This document shows positions 1-9,669 of a stretch of DNA of 64,000 bases, in pieces (positions within the stretch are counted from its first letter, which is position 1; each line of letters begins with the position of its first letter). The stretch comes from Qipengyuania gaetbuli. GTDB taxonomy: Bacteria > Pseudomonadota > Alphaproteobacteria > Sphingomonadales > Sphingomonadaceae. The notes under the pieces are model-generated. The model was not told the DNA's origin, did no database searches, and saw only the letters and a program-made list of their open reading frames with translations. The translations under genes and the position numbers were made by a program. The stretch covers positions 248,001-312,000 of the forward strand of contig NZ_WTYF01000004.1 in the NCBI RefSeq assembly GCF_009827315.1, given 5' to 3'.

Positions 1-1332
1 CTCCACACGGTGAACCCCCGCTTGTTCGACGACCAGCTCGAATACATCGTCAATCACGCCGAAGACCGCGTGATGGTCTATGACGCGGCTTTCCAGCCGA
101 TCGTCGACAGGATGCGCGACCGCTGGACCACGGTAGAGCACTACATCTGCTTCGACAGCGGCGAGCATACGACCTCGTTCGAGGACTGGATCGCCGCGCA
201 GTCGGGCGATTTCCAGTGGGTCGCCGGGAGCGAGCGCGACCCTTGCATGATCTGCTACACCAGCGGCACGACCGGCAATCCCAAGGGCGTCCAGTACGAG
301 CATCGCAGCACGGTGCTGCACGCCATGGCCGGGCTTCAGCCCGCAGCGTTCAATTTCAGCGCCTCGTCCGTGATGCTCCCCGTGGTACCGATGTTCCACG
401 CGGCCAGTTGGGGCCTGCCCTATGCGGGCGCGATGGCGGGCATCAAGTTCGTCTTCTCGGCCGTGAACGATCCTGCCGTGCTGCATGACATGATGCTCAA
501 GGAAGGCGTGACCGACAGCGCGGGCGTGCCCACAGTCTGGCTTGCGCATTTCCAGTATTGCGACGCCAATGGCATCGACCTGCCGCCGCTGAAGGCCGCG
601 ACGATCGGCGGTTCTGCCGCGCCCAAGTTCATGATCGAGCGCCTGATGAAGAACGGCACCCGCGTCCAGCACGCTTGGGGCATGACCGAAACCTCGCCCA
701 TCGGCACGGTCGGTGGCCCGACGCACGACTGGGAAAACCTCAGCCTCGAAGAACGCGTGGTGAAGACCATGAAGCAGGGCCGCCCGATCTTCGGCGTGGA
801 ACTGCGCACGGTCGATCTCGACGACAACACCAAGGTCCTGCCGCGCGACGGCGAGACTTCGGGCGCGCTGCAAATCCGCGGGCCCTGGGTGGTGAAGCGG
901 TATTTCAAGGCGGAAGAGGACGCCGTGACCGAGGGTGGCTGGTTCGATACCGGCGACGTCGGCGTGCTCCACCCAGACGGCACGCTGCAGCTGACCGACC
1001 GCACCAAGGACGTGATCAAGTCGGGCGGCGAATGGATCAGCTCGGTCGAGCTGGAAAACGCCGCCGTCGGCCATCCGGCAGTCGCTGAAGCCGCCTGCAT
1101 CGGCATGTTCCACCCCAAGTGGGACGAACGTCCGGTGCTGTTCGTGGTGAAGAAGGAAGGGGCCGATTGCTCCGACCGCGATGTGATCGATTACCTCGCC
1201 GACAAAGTCGCCAAGTGGTGGCTGCCCGATGCGGTCGAATTCGTCGACGACATCCCGCACACGGCCACCGGCAAGATCAGCAAGAAGGACCTGCGCGACC
1301 GGTTCGCGGACTACAAGCTGGCCGACGGCTGA
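1..1332 (+). CDS. Acyl-CoA synthetase (AMP-forming), 5' truncated
   Basis: The reading frame is open from base 1, so the N-terminus lies outside the window; the visible 443 codons are the larger C-terminal part of a protein usually about 540 residues long. It should activate a medium- or long-chain fatty acid (or similar carboxylate) with ATP and CoA in the cytoplasm. Visible ANL-superfamily motifs in order are the P-loop [10 protein letters not shown] (about base 259), the A5 motif GMTETSP (about base 680), the hinge-side motif FDTGDVG (about base 943) and the C-terminal [11 protein letters not shown] with the catalytic lysine (about base 1262). The opening HTVNPRLF resembles the medium-chain acyl-CoA ligase subgroup. 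The next gene starts 10 bases downstream. Substrate cannot be read from sequence. Confidence 0.9.
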   Translation, partial: LHTVNPRLFDDQLEYIVNHAEDRVMVYDAAFQPIVDRMRDRWTTVEHYICFDSGEHTTSFEDWIAAQSGDFQWVAGSERDPCMICYTSGTTGNPKGVQYEHRSTVLHAMAGLQPAAFNFSASSVMLPVVPMFHAASWGLPYAGAMAGIKFVFSAVNDPAVLHDMMLKEGVTDSAGVPTVWLAHFQYCDANGIDLPPLKAATIGGSAAPKFMIERLMKNGTRVQHAWGMTETSPIGTVGGPTHDWENLSLEERVVKTMKQGRPIFGVELRTVDLDDNTKVLPRDGETSGALQIRGPWVVKRYFKAEEDAVTEGGWFDTGDVGVLHPDGTLQLTDRTKDVIKSGGEWISSVELENAAVGHPAVAEAACIGMFHPKWDERPVLFVVKKEGADCSDRDVIDYLADKVAKWWLPDAVEFVDDIPHTATGKISKKDLRDRFADYKLADG

Positions 1333-1342
1333 GCCTACGCGC

Positions 1343-1888
1343 GTGGCGCGCCTGATCCTCCTCAACAAGCCCTACGGTGTGCTCTCGCAGTTCACCGGGG
1401 GCAAGGACGGCGTGGACGACACGCTGGCGCATCTCGTCGATGTGCCGGGCGTCTATCCGGCGGGCCGGCTCGACAAGGACAGCGAAGGGCTGTTGCTGCT
1501 GACCGACGACGGGCGGCTGCAATCACGGATCGCCGAACCGCGCTACAAGCTGCCCAAGACATACCTGGTGCAGGTGGAAGGCGAGGTCGGCGACGATGCG
1601 CTGGAACGCCTCTCCCGGGGTGTCGACCTCAATGACGGCATGACCCGGCATGCTAGGGCCAAACGGATAGACCCGCCGCCGCTGTGGGACCGCGATCCGC
1701 CGGTGCGCTATCGCAAGAGCGTGCCCGACAGCTGGATTGCGCTCGAAATTACCGAGGGCCGCAACCGGCAGGTGCGCCGGATGACCGCGGCAGTCGGTCT
1801 GCCCACCTTGCGGCTGGTCCGCTGGCGCATCGGCGAGTGGAGCCTCGACGGGATCGCACCCGGGACATACCGCGAATTGCAGGTCTAG
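1343..1888 (+). CDS. 23S rRNA pseudouridine synthase, RluE type
   Basis: Predicted 181-residue pseudouridine synthase of the RsuA/RluB/E/F family, converting a uridine in 23S rRNA to pseudouridine. The core motif GRLDKDSEGLLLLT holds the catalytic aspartate at residue 44, and a GRNRQVRRM motif follows in the C-terminal half. There is no N-terminal S4 RNA-binding domain, since the protein starts directly with LILLNKPYG; this favours RluE over RluB or RsuA. I chose the GTG at 1343 because the frame upstream of it lies in the preceding ligase gene and homologous sequence begins right after it. The modified position itself is inferred from the family. Confidence 0.88.
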   Translation: MARLILLNKPYGVLSQFTGGKDGVDDTLAHLVDVPGVYPAGRLDKDSEGLLLLTDDGRLQSRIAEPRYKLPKTYLVQVEGEVGDDALERLSRGVDLNDGMTRHARAKRIDPPPLWDRDPPVRYRKSVPDSWIALEITEGRNRQVRRMTAAVGLPTLRLVRWRIGEWSLDGIAPGTYRELQV

Positions 1889-1897
1889 GAGAGACAG

Positions 1898-2332
1898 ATG
1901 AGCGACACCTATATCGACCCGAGCCCGGCCAATTTCGCCGCTTTCAAGGACCTGCCGCGAGACGAGCCGATCCACATGCTCAACCTGTTGCGCTATCGCG
2001 ATCTCGCCGAATATCCCGAGGGCCACGAGCACGCGGGCAAGGGCTGGAGCGGGCGGCGCGCCTACGAGGAATACGGCAAGACCAGCGGCCCGATCTTCCG
2101 CCGCGTGGGCGGCAGCATCGTCTGGCGTGGTGCGTTCCAGACGGTGGTGACCGGGCCGGAAGCGATGCAATGGCACGACGGCTTCATCGCGCAATACCCG
2201 CACGCCGGAGCCTTCTTCGAAATGATCAAGGACGCGGACTACCAGAAGGCAGTCGTGAACCGCACGGCGGCGCTGGCGGACAGCAGGCTGGTGCGCTTCA
2301 AGCCGGGCGCTGCGGGGGAAGGGTTCGGGTAG
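1898..2332 (+). CDS. DUF1330-family protein
   Basis: A 144-residue protein resembling the DUF1330 family of small dimeric alpha/beta-barrel (ferredoxin-like) proteins. The supporting pattern is the conserved MLNLLRY near the N-terminus, a YEEYG segment, and a C-terminal YPHAGAFFEMIKDADYQKA followed by RTAALADSRL, all typical of that family. A clear ribosome binding site (aggaga, 1888-1893) lies just before the ATG. It follows the pseudouridine synthase by 9 bases and may share its transcript. The biochemical role of the family is not established, so no function is assigned. Confidence 0.8.
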   Translation: MSDTYIDPSPANFAAFKDLPRDEPIHMLNLLRYRDLAEYPEGHEHAGKGWSGRRAYEEYGKTSGPIFRRVGGSIVWRGAFQTVVTGPEAMQWHDGFIAQYPHAGAFFEMIKDADYQKAVVNRTAALADSRLVRFKPGAAGEGFG

Positions 2333-2427
2333 GGCCCGTGAGGATCAGCAATTCGCAATGGTAGTGCAAAAGGTCGACCAGCACGACCGATTGCAGGACG
2401 CAAGGGAGGCATTGAGCCTTTAACCGC

Positions 2428-3759
2428 ATGAACAAGACCAGCTCTCCCGTCGCTGCGCAGTCCACACGGCTCGTCCTCTGGACACTGCTCGTCGTCTACA
2501 TCCTGAACTTTCTCGACCGGCAGATCGTCAATATCCTGGCCGAGCCGATCAAGCAGGATCTCGGCCTTTCGGACACCCAGATCGGCCTGATGACCGGGCT
2601 CGCGTTTGCCCTGTTCTACACGTTTCTCGGCATCCCGATCGCGCGTTATGCCGATAACCCGAAGTCCAGCCGCACCACGCTGATCTCGGTTTCGCTCGCC
2701 TTCTGGTCGGGCATGACGGCCCTGTGCGGACTGGCCCAGAATTTCGGCCAGCTGCTGCTCGCACGGATCGGGGTCGGGGTGGGCGAGGCAGGGTGCACGC
2801 CTGCCGCCCATTCGCTCATTACCGACACGGTGCCGGCCGAAAAGCGGTCTTCGGCGATGGCCTTTTACGGCCTGGGTATCCCTATCGGCAGCCTGCTCGG
2901 CATGGCGATGGGCGGCCTGCTTGCCGATGCCTACGGATGGCGCACCGCATTCCTGGTTGCGGGCGTGCCGGGCATAATCATGGCTGTCGCACTGCCCATG
3001 CTGATCCGCGAACCGCGCCGACATAGTCCGGCCGCGGCGAGCGAGGACGCGCCCATGCCTAACGCACCTGGTGCGGCCGCAGCAGTTCCGGGTGAGCCGC
3101 CCGCCGCTCTGCCTGCCCGCGATGCGCTACGGGAAATCCTGCGCTCCAAGGCGATGGTGCAATTGCTGGTCGCCGCCGGGCTGGTGGCTTTCCTGTCCTA
3201 TGGCAAGACCGTCTGGGCCACGATCTATTTCATCCGCTCGCACGGCCTTTCTCCGGGCGAGACCGGGCTGTGGCTCGGTATTTCGGCCGGATTGGCGGCC
3301 ATGCTCGGCACCTGGGGCGGCGGCTGGATCGCCGACCGCTATGGCTCGCGCGACCCGCGCCATATCCTCACCGCGCCCGCTCTGGGCCTCGTGATCGGCG
3401 CTCCGATATTGTTCTTCGGCTATGCGGCCGCCGACTGGCGGTTCGGTCTCGTGCTGATCGTCGTCGCGACCGTCCTCAACAGCTTCTACTACGGCCCGAC
3501 CTATGCCTGCGTGCAGGGGCTCGTGCGTCCGCAGGCAAGAGCGATGGCGACCGCCGTCATGCTGTTCGCGCAGAACTTGATCGGATTGGGGCTGGGACCG
3601 CTGTTCTTCGGTATGCTGTCGGACGCCTTCGCGCCGGTCGCAGGCGAGGACAGCGTGCGCTGGGTGCTTTACGGGGCAGCATGGCTGGGCCTTGTGCCGG
3701 CCTTCTTCTTCTGGCGGGCAAGAGCGCATCTGGCGTCGGAACTGGGCAAGAGCTCCTGA
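2428..3759 (+). CDS. MFS transporter, spinster-like
   Basis: A 443-residue major facilitator superfamily permease with about 12 hydrophobic segments in two halves. The first half opens with VVYILNFLDRQIVNILAEPIK, a hallmark of the spinster-like/hexuronate-type MFS group, followed by the loop between TM2 and TM3 (GIPIARYAD). A hydrophilic Ala/Pro-rich central loop (about residues 195-235) separates the two bundles. It should sit in the inner membrane. The substrate is not evident; such genes are abundant in sphingomonads, often near aromatic or fatty acid catabolism. It converges on the radical SAM gene with 18 bases between the stops. Confidence 0.85.
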   Translation: MNKTSSPVAAQSTRLVLWTLLVVYILNFLDRQIVNILAEPIKQDLGLSDTQIGLMTGLAFALFYTFLGIPIARYADNPKSSRTTLISVSLAFWSGMTALCGLAQNFGQLLLARIGVGVGEAGCTPAAHSLITDTVPAEKRSSAMAFYGLGIPIGSLLGMAMGGLLADAYGWRTAFLVAGVPGIIMAVALPMLIREPRRHSPAAASEDAPMPNAPGAAAAVPGEPPAALPARDALREILRSKAMVQLLVAAGLVAFLSYGKTVWATIYFIRSHGLSPGETGLWLGISAGLAAMLGTWGGGWIADRYGSRDPRHILTAPALGLVIGAPILFFGYAAADWRFGLVLIVVATVLNSFYYGPTYACVQGLVRPQARAMATAVMLFAQNLIGLGLGPLFFGMLSDAFAPVAGEDSVRWVLYGAAWLGLVPAFFFWRARAHLASELGKSS

Positions 3760-3777
3760 CCACCTGATTGCAGGCGC

Positions 3778-4875
3778 TCACAACAACCGCAGCTGCCCGC
3801 CCACCGCAGGCGGCCTGAACTGCGTGCAGTCGAGCTCGAACTTCGCCTTGCCGAGGCCTGCGCGCTTGCACGCAACACGGAACCTTGCGCGGAACAGGTC
3901 GGCCCAGACGCCGGTCGGCTTCAGGCGGGAGAAAAAGTTGGGGTCGTTGTCCTTGCCGTTCCTGATCGACCGGACGATGCCCATCACCTTGTCGCCGCGC
4001 TCGGGGTAATGGACCGAGAGCCATTCGCGGAACAACGGGGCCACCTCGTGCGGCAGGCGCAGCGGGATCCAGCCCACGCTGTCGACGCCGATGGCGGCGG
4101 CGCGCTGGACGATCTCCTCCATGAACTCGTCGGTGATGGATGGGATGACCGGCGCGACCGAGCAATGCGTCGGCACGCCCGCTTCGGCCAGTTTATGCAG
4201 CGCGGAGAGTCGCTTGGCCGGTGAAGCTGCGCGTGGTTCGAGCTTTCCCGACAGCTTTGCATCGAGGCTCGTCACCGAAATGGCGACCGCTACCAGGCGC
4301 CGCTCAGCCATCTCCGACAGGATGTCGAGGTCGTCGAGTACCCGGTCGGACTTGGTCGTGATGGTCACCGGGTGCCGCGCATCGAGGCACACTTCCAGCA
4401 CCTGCCGCGTGATTCGATAGTCGCGCTCGATCGGCTGGTAGGGGTCGGTATTGGTCCCCATGGCGATGGGGCGGGGGCGGTACTTCGACTTCGCAAGCGT
4501 TGCCCGCAGCAGTTCCGCCGCATTGGGCTTGGCGAACAGGCGCGTTTCGAAATCGAGCCCCGGCGACAGGTCGTGATACGCATGGGTCGGCCGTGCGAAA
4601 CAATAGACGCAGCCATGCTCGCAGCCGCGATAGGCATTGATCGACCGGTCGAAGAAGATGTCGGGCGACTGGTTGAAGCTGAGGATGGTGCGCGGGTGTT
4701 CCTCGGTCACATGAGTGCGCAGCTTCACTGGCGGTCCGTCGAGTGCCTCCATGTGGTCGCGCCAGTCGCCATCGGCCTCGCGCGTGGCAAGACCGAAGCG
4801 CGTCGGGACCGCGGCGGACTGGGCGCCGCGCCCGCGCAGGGGCGACTCGTTGCTGGCTTCCATGCGTGAGAACAT
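3778..4875 (-). CDS. PA0069-family radical SAM protein
   Basis: A 365-residue radical SAM protein related to spore photoproduct lyase-like enzymes. The [4Fe-4S]/SAM motif is C85-x3-C89-x2-C92 in the context YRGCEHGCVYCFARP, and a GTNTDPYQPIE segment follows, which is characteristic of the PA0069/Rv2578c family. The cluster should cleave SAM to generate a 5'-deoxyadenosyl radical; the substrate of this family is unknown to me. The ATG at 4875 is used, but a second ATG at 4863 (residue 5) is equally plausible. It is the last gene of a leftward group but is separated from moaB by 30 bases, so cotranscription is possible. Confidence 0.88.
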   Translation of the reverse strand: MFSRMEASNESPLRGRGAQSAAVPTRFGLATREADGDWRDHMEALDGPPVKLRTHVTEEHPRTILSFNQSPDIFFDRSINAYRGCEHGCVYCFARPTHAYHDLSPGLDFETRLFAKPNAAELLRATLAKSKYRPRPIAMGTNTDPYQPIERDYRITRQVLEVCLDARHPVTITTKSDRVLDDLDILSEMAERRLVAVAISVTSLDAKLSGKLEPRAASPAKRLSALHKLAEAGVPTHCSVAPVIPSITDEFMEEIVQRAAAIGVDSVGWIPLRLPHEVAPLFREWLSVHYPERGDKVMGIVRSIRNGKDNDPNFFSRLKPTGVWADLFRARFRVACKRAGLGKAKFELDCTQFRPPAVGGQLRLL

Positions 4876-4905
4876 ACACAGAACATAAGGGGCGTGGAAG
4901 CGGGT

Positions 4906-5433
4906 TCAGCGTTCCCGCAGGCGGGGCATCAGTTCGACGAAATTGCAGGGCCGGTGGCGGCTGTCGAGCTGGTGGGCGAGGATCTTGTCCCATCCATCTT
5001 TCACGGCGCCGTTCGATCCGGGCAGCGCGAAGATATAGGTCCCGCGCGCCAGCACCGCGCAGGCGCGGCTCTGGATCGTGCTGGTGCCGATGCTCTCGAT
5101 GCTGATGTAGCGGAAGTACTCGCCGAAGCCGGGAATATCCTTGTCCTTCACGCGGTCGAGCGCCTCGGGCGTGACATCCCGGCCCGTGAGGCCGGTTCCG
5201 CCGGTGGTGATCACCGCATCGACCATCTCGTCGTCGATCCAGCGGTGGAGGTGCGCGGCGATCTCGTTCTTGTCGTCGCGGCTGATCTCGCGCGCGGCGA
5301 GCGTGTGGCCGGCCGCCTCGATCCGCTGGGCGAGGATGTCGCCCGAGGTGTCGTCCTCGGCCTTGCGGCTGTCCGAAATGGTCAGCAGCGCGATGTTGAC
5401 GGGCTTGAAGGCACGGGTCTCGTCGATAGCCAT
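4906..5433 (-). CDS. moaB: Molybdenum cofactor biosynthesis protein B
   Basis: A 175-residue MoaB/MogA-type protein that should adenylylate molybdopterin before metal insertion. The family motifs TTGGTGLTGRDVTPEAL and LPGSNGAVKDGWD, which form the pterin-binding pocket, are present. The start is the ATG at 5433, whose A is shared with the TGA of the upstream transglycosylase gene (one-base overlap), indicating translational coupling. In-frame sequence upstream of this ATG lies inside the neighbouring gene and shows no homology. No other molybdenum cofactor genes are nearby, so the pairing with a cell-wall enzyme looks like co-transcription rather than shared function. Confidence 0.92.
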   Translation of the reverse strand: MAIDETRAFKPVNIALLTISDSRKAEDDTSGDILAQRIEAAGHTLAAREISRDDKNEIAAHLHRWIDDEMVDAVITTGGTGLTGRDVTPEALDRVKDKDIPGFGEYFRYISIESIGTSTIQSRACAVLARGTYIFALPGSNGAVKDGWDKILAHQLDSRHRPCNFVELMPRLRER

Positions 5434-7148
5434 CAGCGCGTCCTCGGGAATTGCGGCCACTGGTTCTGCGCGAGTTCCGTCCGGCTTTGCGCAACGGCCT
5501 CTGCCTGGCGCAGGTACATCCAGTAATTGCGCATCACCACTGCGACGTATTCGCGCGTTTCCCAATAGGGGATCGATTCCATCCAGAGCAGCGGGTCGCC
5601 CTGGTCGTTGATCTCGCTGTTCCAGCGCGCGACCGGCGTGGGGCCGGCGTTGTAGGCGGCCATGACCTTGGGCAGGTGCCCGCGAGTATAGCCTGCGTCC
5701 GCCAGCGCCTGCAGTGCCCTTTGCCCGAAGGCGAGATTGACCGCCGGGTTCTTGAGGTCCGCACCGGCGCTCATGTTGATGGAGGCTGCATACTCGCGCG
5801 CCGCGATGGGGCGGATCTGCATCAGGCCAATGGCATTGGCTGGGCTGACCACGCCCTCGCGGAAATTCGATTCCTGTAGCGCGTGGGCGAAGGCGAGCGC
5901 CGGATCGACGCGCCAGCCTCCGGTGGGCTGGTGATAGGCGACGGGCCAGCGCAAATTGGCGGGAGAGCTCGTGCCGCGCGGCGCATTGTAGGCCATGAAG
6001 GTCTGCGTGCCGGCAAGGCCCAGCGCCCGGGCAAGGCGGGTGAGCGCGGGAAAGTCCGAAGGCTCGATCCGACGTGCCTGCCAGCGCAGCGCCTCGTCGG
6101 CGAGGTCGCGCCTGCCGACCTCGGCCAACATCACGGCCTCGCGCACTGCGGCCTCGTTCTGGAGGCGGCGCCAGTCGTCCTGCGTCAGGTCGGGACTGGC
6201 ATGGTCGCCGGGCAGCGTCTGCGCCAGCTGCTCGTGCGCGAGCATGCCGTAAAGCGTCTCGGAAAAACGCGCCGCGCCGCGCAATTGCTCGTCGGCCTTT
6301 TCCGGCTGGCGGCAACGGATCAGCGCGCGGGCAGCCCAGTAATGCGCTGCGGCGGTCAGCGAGCCATTGGCCGAAGCCGCGGCGCTGCGACGGAAATAGT
6401 CGGCGGCGTTCTCGCAGTCGCCGAGACGCCAGGAGGCAAGGCCTGCCACCCAGTCGCCCTCTGCCACCCAGGGACCGCGGCCCTGACCGACCAACTGCGC
6501 CATGGCGAGCGCTTCGGCATCGCGGTTCTCGATGTAATAGGACCAGGCAACGCGCTGGCGCCATTCGGCTCGGGCTTCGGATGACAGGGAGGCGTCGACG
6601 CCGTCGAGCAGCAGCCGCGCGCCATCGGGATCGTCATTGGAAATCCGGTCGAGGATCGCGCTCTGGACGCCGTCCGGCATCGAACCGTCGGAGACGGTGC
6701 GGGGGCGCATGCGCTTGGTCACGCCGCGCTGGCCGACCAATTGCCGTTCACGGGGTAGCGTGGGGGCGTTCTCCAGTCCGCGCGTCCGACCGAGCCGGAT
6801 AATGGCCTCGGCCTCGGGCAGGCTCGCGTAACGGGCCAGCCACGCCTCGATGCGGGGCAATTCGATGCGCGGGCTTTCGGGGTGGAGGAAATAGGCGGCA
6901 AGGACAGAGCCGTGCAGCGGACCGTCCGTCCGCTCCCCCAGCATGACTTCGACCCGGTCCCAGTTCTTCGCCTCGATCGCCTCGAACAGCGAGCGGTAGT
7001 AAAGCTGGTCGTCGCCCGACAGGAGCTGCGGCAGGACGGCCGCATGCGAACGGGTGAAATAGGCAAGGCTGTCGGAGCCTTGCGCGGTGGCGGGGGATGA
7101 GAGGATCGAGCCACCGAGAGCGGCGGCCAGCAGAAAACGTTTGGTCAT
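5433..7148 (-). CDS. Soluble lytic murein transglycosylase, Slt-like
   Basis: A 571-residue periplasmic muramidase cutting peptidoglycan glycan strands with 1,6-anhydro product formation. The N-terminus is a Sec signal peptide ending near PATAQ. A long alpha-helical, TPR-like middle region is followed by the C-terminal SLT domain with catalytic glutamate in ALQES (E426 from this start), then NAIGLMQI and VMAAYNAGPTPVARW, the standard family motifs. The ATG at 7148 overlaps the stop of the upstream gene as ATGA; an alternative ATG at 7157 would add three residues (MDR). It is translationally coupled on both sides, to the glycosylase-like gene upstream and moaB downstream. Confidence 0.9.
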   Translation of the reverse strand: MTKRFLLAAALGGSILSSPATAQGSDSLAYFTRSHAAVLPQLLSGDDQLYYRSLFEAIEAKNWDRVEVMLGERTDGPLHGSVLAAYFLHPESPRIELPRIEAWLARYASLPEAEAIIRLGRTRGLENAPTLPRERQLVGQRGVTKRMRPRTVSDGSMPDGVQSAILDRISNDDPDGARLLLDGVDASLSSEARAEWRQRVAWSYYIENRDAEALAMAQLVGQGRGPWVAEGDWVAGLASWRLGDCENAADYFRRSAAASANGSLTAAAHYWAARALIRCRQPEKADEQLRGAARFSETLYGMLAHEQLAQTLPGDHASPDLTQDDWRRLQNEAAVREAVMLAEVGRRDLADEALRWQARRIEPSDFPALTRLARALGLAGTQTFMAYNAPRGTSSPANLRWPVAYHQPTGGWRVDPALAFAHALQESNFREGVVSPANAIGLMQIRPIAAREYAASINMSAGADLKNPAVNLAFGQRALQALADAGYTRGHLPKVMAAYNAGPTPVARWNSEINDQGDPLLWMESIPYWETREYVAVVMRNYWMYLRQAEAVAQSRTELAQNQWPQFPRTR

Positions 7149-7933
7149 GCGGTCCATTCGAGCCAGCGGTTCCAGAAATTCATGCGGCGTTCCGGAGTGC
7201 GGGAAAGTTCGGCCAGATCGGGAGCGAGCAGCAGGGGCACGTGACGCTCGCCGGTGGTAATCAAGGCGGGTTCGCGCGCGGCGGCAGGCGCGATGCCGAA
7301 CAGCGGGGCCATACCCCTGCCGAACACGAGCACGCGTTCCGGCGCGGCGAGGGCGATGTGGTGGGCAGTCACGGCGCCGAGGCCATTGGCGGCCAGTTCT
7401 TCCCAGTCGGCCAGCGCGGCAGGCGCGGGCAGGGCGCTCGAAAGATAGGCTTCGTGCGGTTCGACGCCCATCGCCTTGAGGATGGCCGCGGCAAAGCGAC
7501 CTGCGCCGCCCGAGAGCAGTGCATCGCCGTCATCGGCATAGGGTTCGGCAACGAGGACCATCAGCTTGGTGCCTGCGACTCCGCGCGGGGGGAGCCGCGC
7601 TTCGGTGCCGGCGAGCGAAAGCGAAGCCTCGCTCATCCACCATTCGCGAAATTTTCCGAGATCGTCCGGCCATGCTGCCGCATCGCCGCCGATCCGGCCC
7701 GTTTCGGGGGCCTGCTGGAAAGCGCGTTCGAGCGGGGTGGGCTTGGGTTCTTCCACCCGCGCCACGGGCTTGGGCGCCGCTACGGCTTCTTCCGCTTCGG
7801 GACTGGCGAGCCAGCTGTGCGGATCGGCCGCATAGTCGTGATCGACGCCCGCTTCGCGCCACCAGTCGAAGGCGGCTTCGAGAGCTTGGGCTGCGTCGAT
7901 TTCGCCGTTATTCGTGGGGTTTTCGTGCATCAT
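7145..7933 (-). CDS. Uracil-DNA glycosylase-like protein lacking cysteines
   Basis: A 262-residue protein whose C-terminal half resembles the family 4/5 uracil-DNA glycosylase fold: LMVLVAEPYADD in the position of motif 1, a central EAYLSSALPAP strand, RVLVFGRG, and a C-terminal region with RRMNFWNRWLEW. The N-terminal 90 residues are low-complexity (many Ala, Glu, Pro). No cysteine occurs anywhere, so the [4Fe-4S] cluster of family 4 enzymes cannot form, and the usual HPS-type motif is replaced by APDLAEL. It may be inactive or bind nucleic acid in another way. I start at the ATG at 7933 (a second ATG at 7930), as sequence upstream looks non-homologous. It diverges from the ETF-QO gene. Confidence 0.65.
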   Translation of the reverse strand: MMHENPTNNGEIDAAQALEAAFDWWREAGVDHDYAADPHSWLASPEAEEAVAAPKPVARVEEPKPTPLERAFQQAPETGRIGGDAAAWPDDLGKFREWWMSEASLSLAGTEARLPPRGVAGTKLMVLVAEPYADDGDALLSGGAGRFAAAILKAMGVEPHEAYLSSALPAPAALADWEELAANGLGAVTAHHIALAAPERVLVFGRGMAPLFGIAPAAAREPALITTGERHVPLLLAPDLAELSRTPERRMNFWNRWLEWTA

Positions 7934-8013
7934 CCGTCCGCTGGAGGTCTTGACCTCAAACGCGGCAGCAATCAAGGCATCGCGCAAGCGAATAGCGACG
8001 AAAAGAGAGAGAC

Positions 8014-9663
8014 ATGAGCGAACGTGAATCCATGCCCTGCGACGTCGTCATCATCGGCGGCGGCGTTGCCGGCCTCGCCGCGGCGATCCGGTTGAAGCAG
8101 ATCAACGAGGACCTCGAGGTCGTGGTGCTCGAAAAGGGCAGCGAAATCGGCGCTCACATCCTTTCCGGCGCGGTGGTCGACCCCAAGGCGCTCGACGAAT
8201 TGCTGCCCGAATGGCGCGACATGGATTGCCCCATGGCGCAAACGCCGGTGGGCGAGGACCTGTTCTACACGATCAGCGAAACCGGCGCCTCGGCCATGCC
8301 GCACATCATGTTCCCGCCCTTCATGTCGAACGTGGGCTGCTACACCGGCTCGCTCGGAAACCTCTGCCGCTGGCTGGCCGAGCAGGCCGAAGGCATGGGC
8401 GTGATGGTCTTCCCCGGCTTCCCCGCTGCCGAGGTGCTGTACGACGAAAATGGCGCTGTTGCCGGCGTCGTCACGCAGGACATGGGCATCGCTGCCGACG
8501 GCAGCCAGAAGGCCGATTACCAGCCGGGCATGGAAATCCACGCCAAGTACACGCTGTTTGCAGAAGGTGCCCGCGGTAACCTCACCAAGCAGATGAAGGC
8601 GAAGTACGACCTCGAGGCAAACTGCCAGCCGCAGGTCTACGGCATCGGCATCAAGGAATTGTGGGACATCGATCCCGAACTGCACGAGCCGGGCAAGATC
8701 GTCCACACGCAGGGCTGGCCGCTCAGCGAAAGCGGCAGCAACGGCGGCGGCTTCCTCTATCACCAGGCGAACAACCAGGTCGCCCTGGGCCTCGTCACCT
8801 GGCTCGATTATTCGAACCCCTATGTCAGCCCGTTCCAGGAATTCCAGCGCTGGAAGCACCATCCGCTGATCGCCGAGGTGCTCAAGGGCGGCAAGCGCGT
8901 CGCCTACGGCGCGCGCGCGATCAACGACGGCGGCTGGCAGAGCGTGCCCAAGCTCGCTTTCCCGGGCGGCGCGCTGATCGGCTGTGCAGCCGGCTTCGTC
9001 AACGTGCCCCGCATCAAGGGCAGCCACACCGCCATGAAGAGCGGGATGCTGGCCGCCGAGAGCGTGGCCGCAGCCGTTGCGGCAGGCCATGAGCATACCG
9101 AACTGATGGAATACGATGCAGCCGTCCGCGACAGCTGGATCGCCAAGGAACTGAAGCTCGTCCAGAACGCGCTTCCCGCGATCGAGCGTTTCGGCAGCGA
9201 CATCGGCACCGTGCTTGGCGGCGTCGACATGTGGATGCGCTATCTCAAGATCGGCCTGCCGATCAGCATGAAGCACCACCGCGACTGCGAGGCGCTGAAC
9301 CGCGCCGACCTCTACAAGCCGATCGACTATCCCAAGCCCGACGGCGTGCTCAGCTTCGACCGCCTGACCAGCGTCAGCTTCAGCTACACCAACCACGCCG
9401 AAGACCAGCCGGTCCACCTGCAGGTCAAGGACATGGAACTGCAGAAGGACAGCGAGCTTGGCGTCTATGCCGGTCCCTCGACCCGCTATTGCCCCGCCGG
9501 CGTCTACGAGTGGCTGGTCGACGATGCGACGGGCGAGCCGAAGTACCAGATCAACTCGCAGAACTGCGTCCACTGCAAGACCTGCGACATCAAGGATCCG
9601 AACCAGAACATCAACTGGACCACCCCTGAAGGCGGCGGCGGGCCCAACTATCCGAATATGTGA
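8014..9663 (+). CDS. Electron transfer flavoprotein-ubiquinone oxidoreductase
   Basis: A 549-residue inner-membrane-associated flavoprotein that passes electrons from ETF (fatty acid and amino acid oxidation) to ubiquinone. The N-terminal dinucleotide-binding motif IIGGGVAGLAAAIRL (residues 11-25) binds FAD. The C-terminus carries the [4Fe-4S] ligand cysteines C493, C518, C521 and C524 (RYCPAGVYEW, then NCVHCKTCD). Length matches the family. The ATG follows a strong ribosome binding site (agagaga). It is divergent from the glycosylase-like gene with about 80 bases between starts, which must contain its promoter. The acyl-CoA ligase at 1 and thiolase at 54424 would feed the same pathway. Confidence 0.95.
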   Translation: MSERESMPCDVVIIGGGVAGLAAAIRLKQINEDLEVVVLEKGSEIGAHILSGAVVDPKALDELLPEWRDMDCPMAQTPVGEDLFYTISETGASAMPHIMFPPFMSNVGCYTGSLGNLCRWLAEQAEGMGVMVFPGFPAAEVLYDENGAVAGVVTQDMGIAADGSQKADYQPGMEIHAKYTLFAEGARGNLTKQMKAKYDLEANCQPQVYGIGIKELWDIDPELHEPGKIVHTQGWPLSESGSNGGGFLYHQANNQVALGLVTWLDYSNPYVSPFQEFQRWKHHPLIAEVLKGGKRVAYGARAINDGGWQSVPKLAFPGGALIGCAAGFVNVPRIKGSHTAMKSGMLAAESVAAAVAAGHEHTELMEYDAAVRDSWIAKELKLVQNALPAIERFGSDIGTVLGGVDMWMRYLKIGLPISMKHHRDCEALNRADLYKPIDYPKPDGVLSFDRLTSVSFSYTNHAEDQPVHLQVKDMELQKDSELGVYAGPSTRYCPAGVYEWLVDDATGEPKYQINSQNCVHCKTCDIKDPNQNINWTTPEGGGGPNYPNM

Positions 9664-9669
9664 GGCGCT

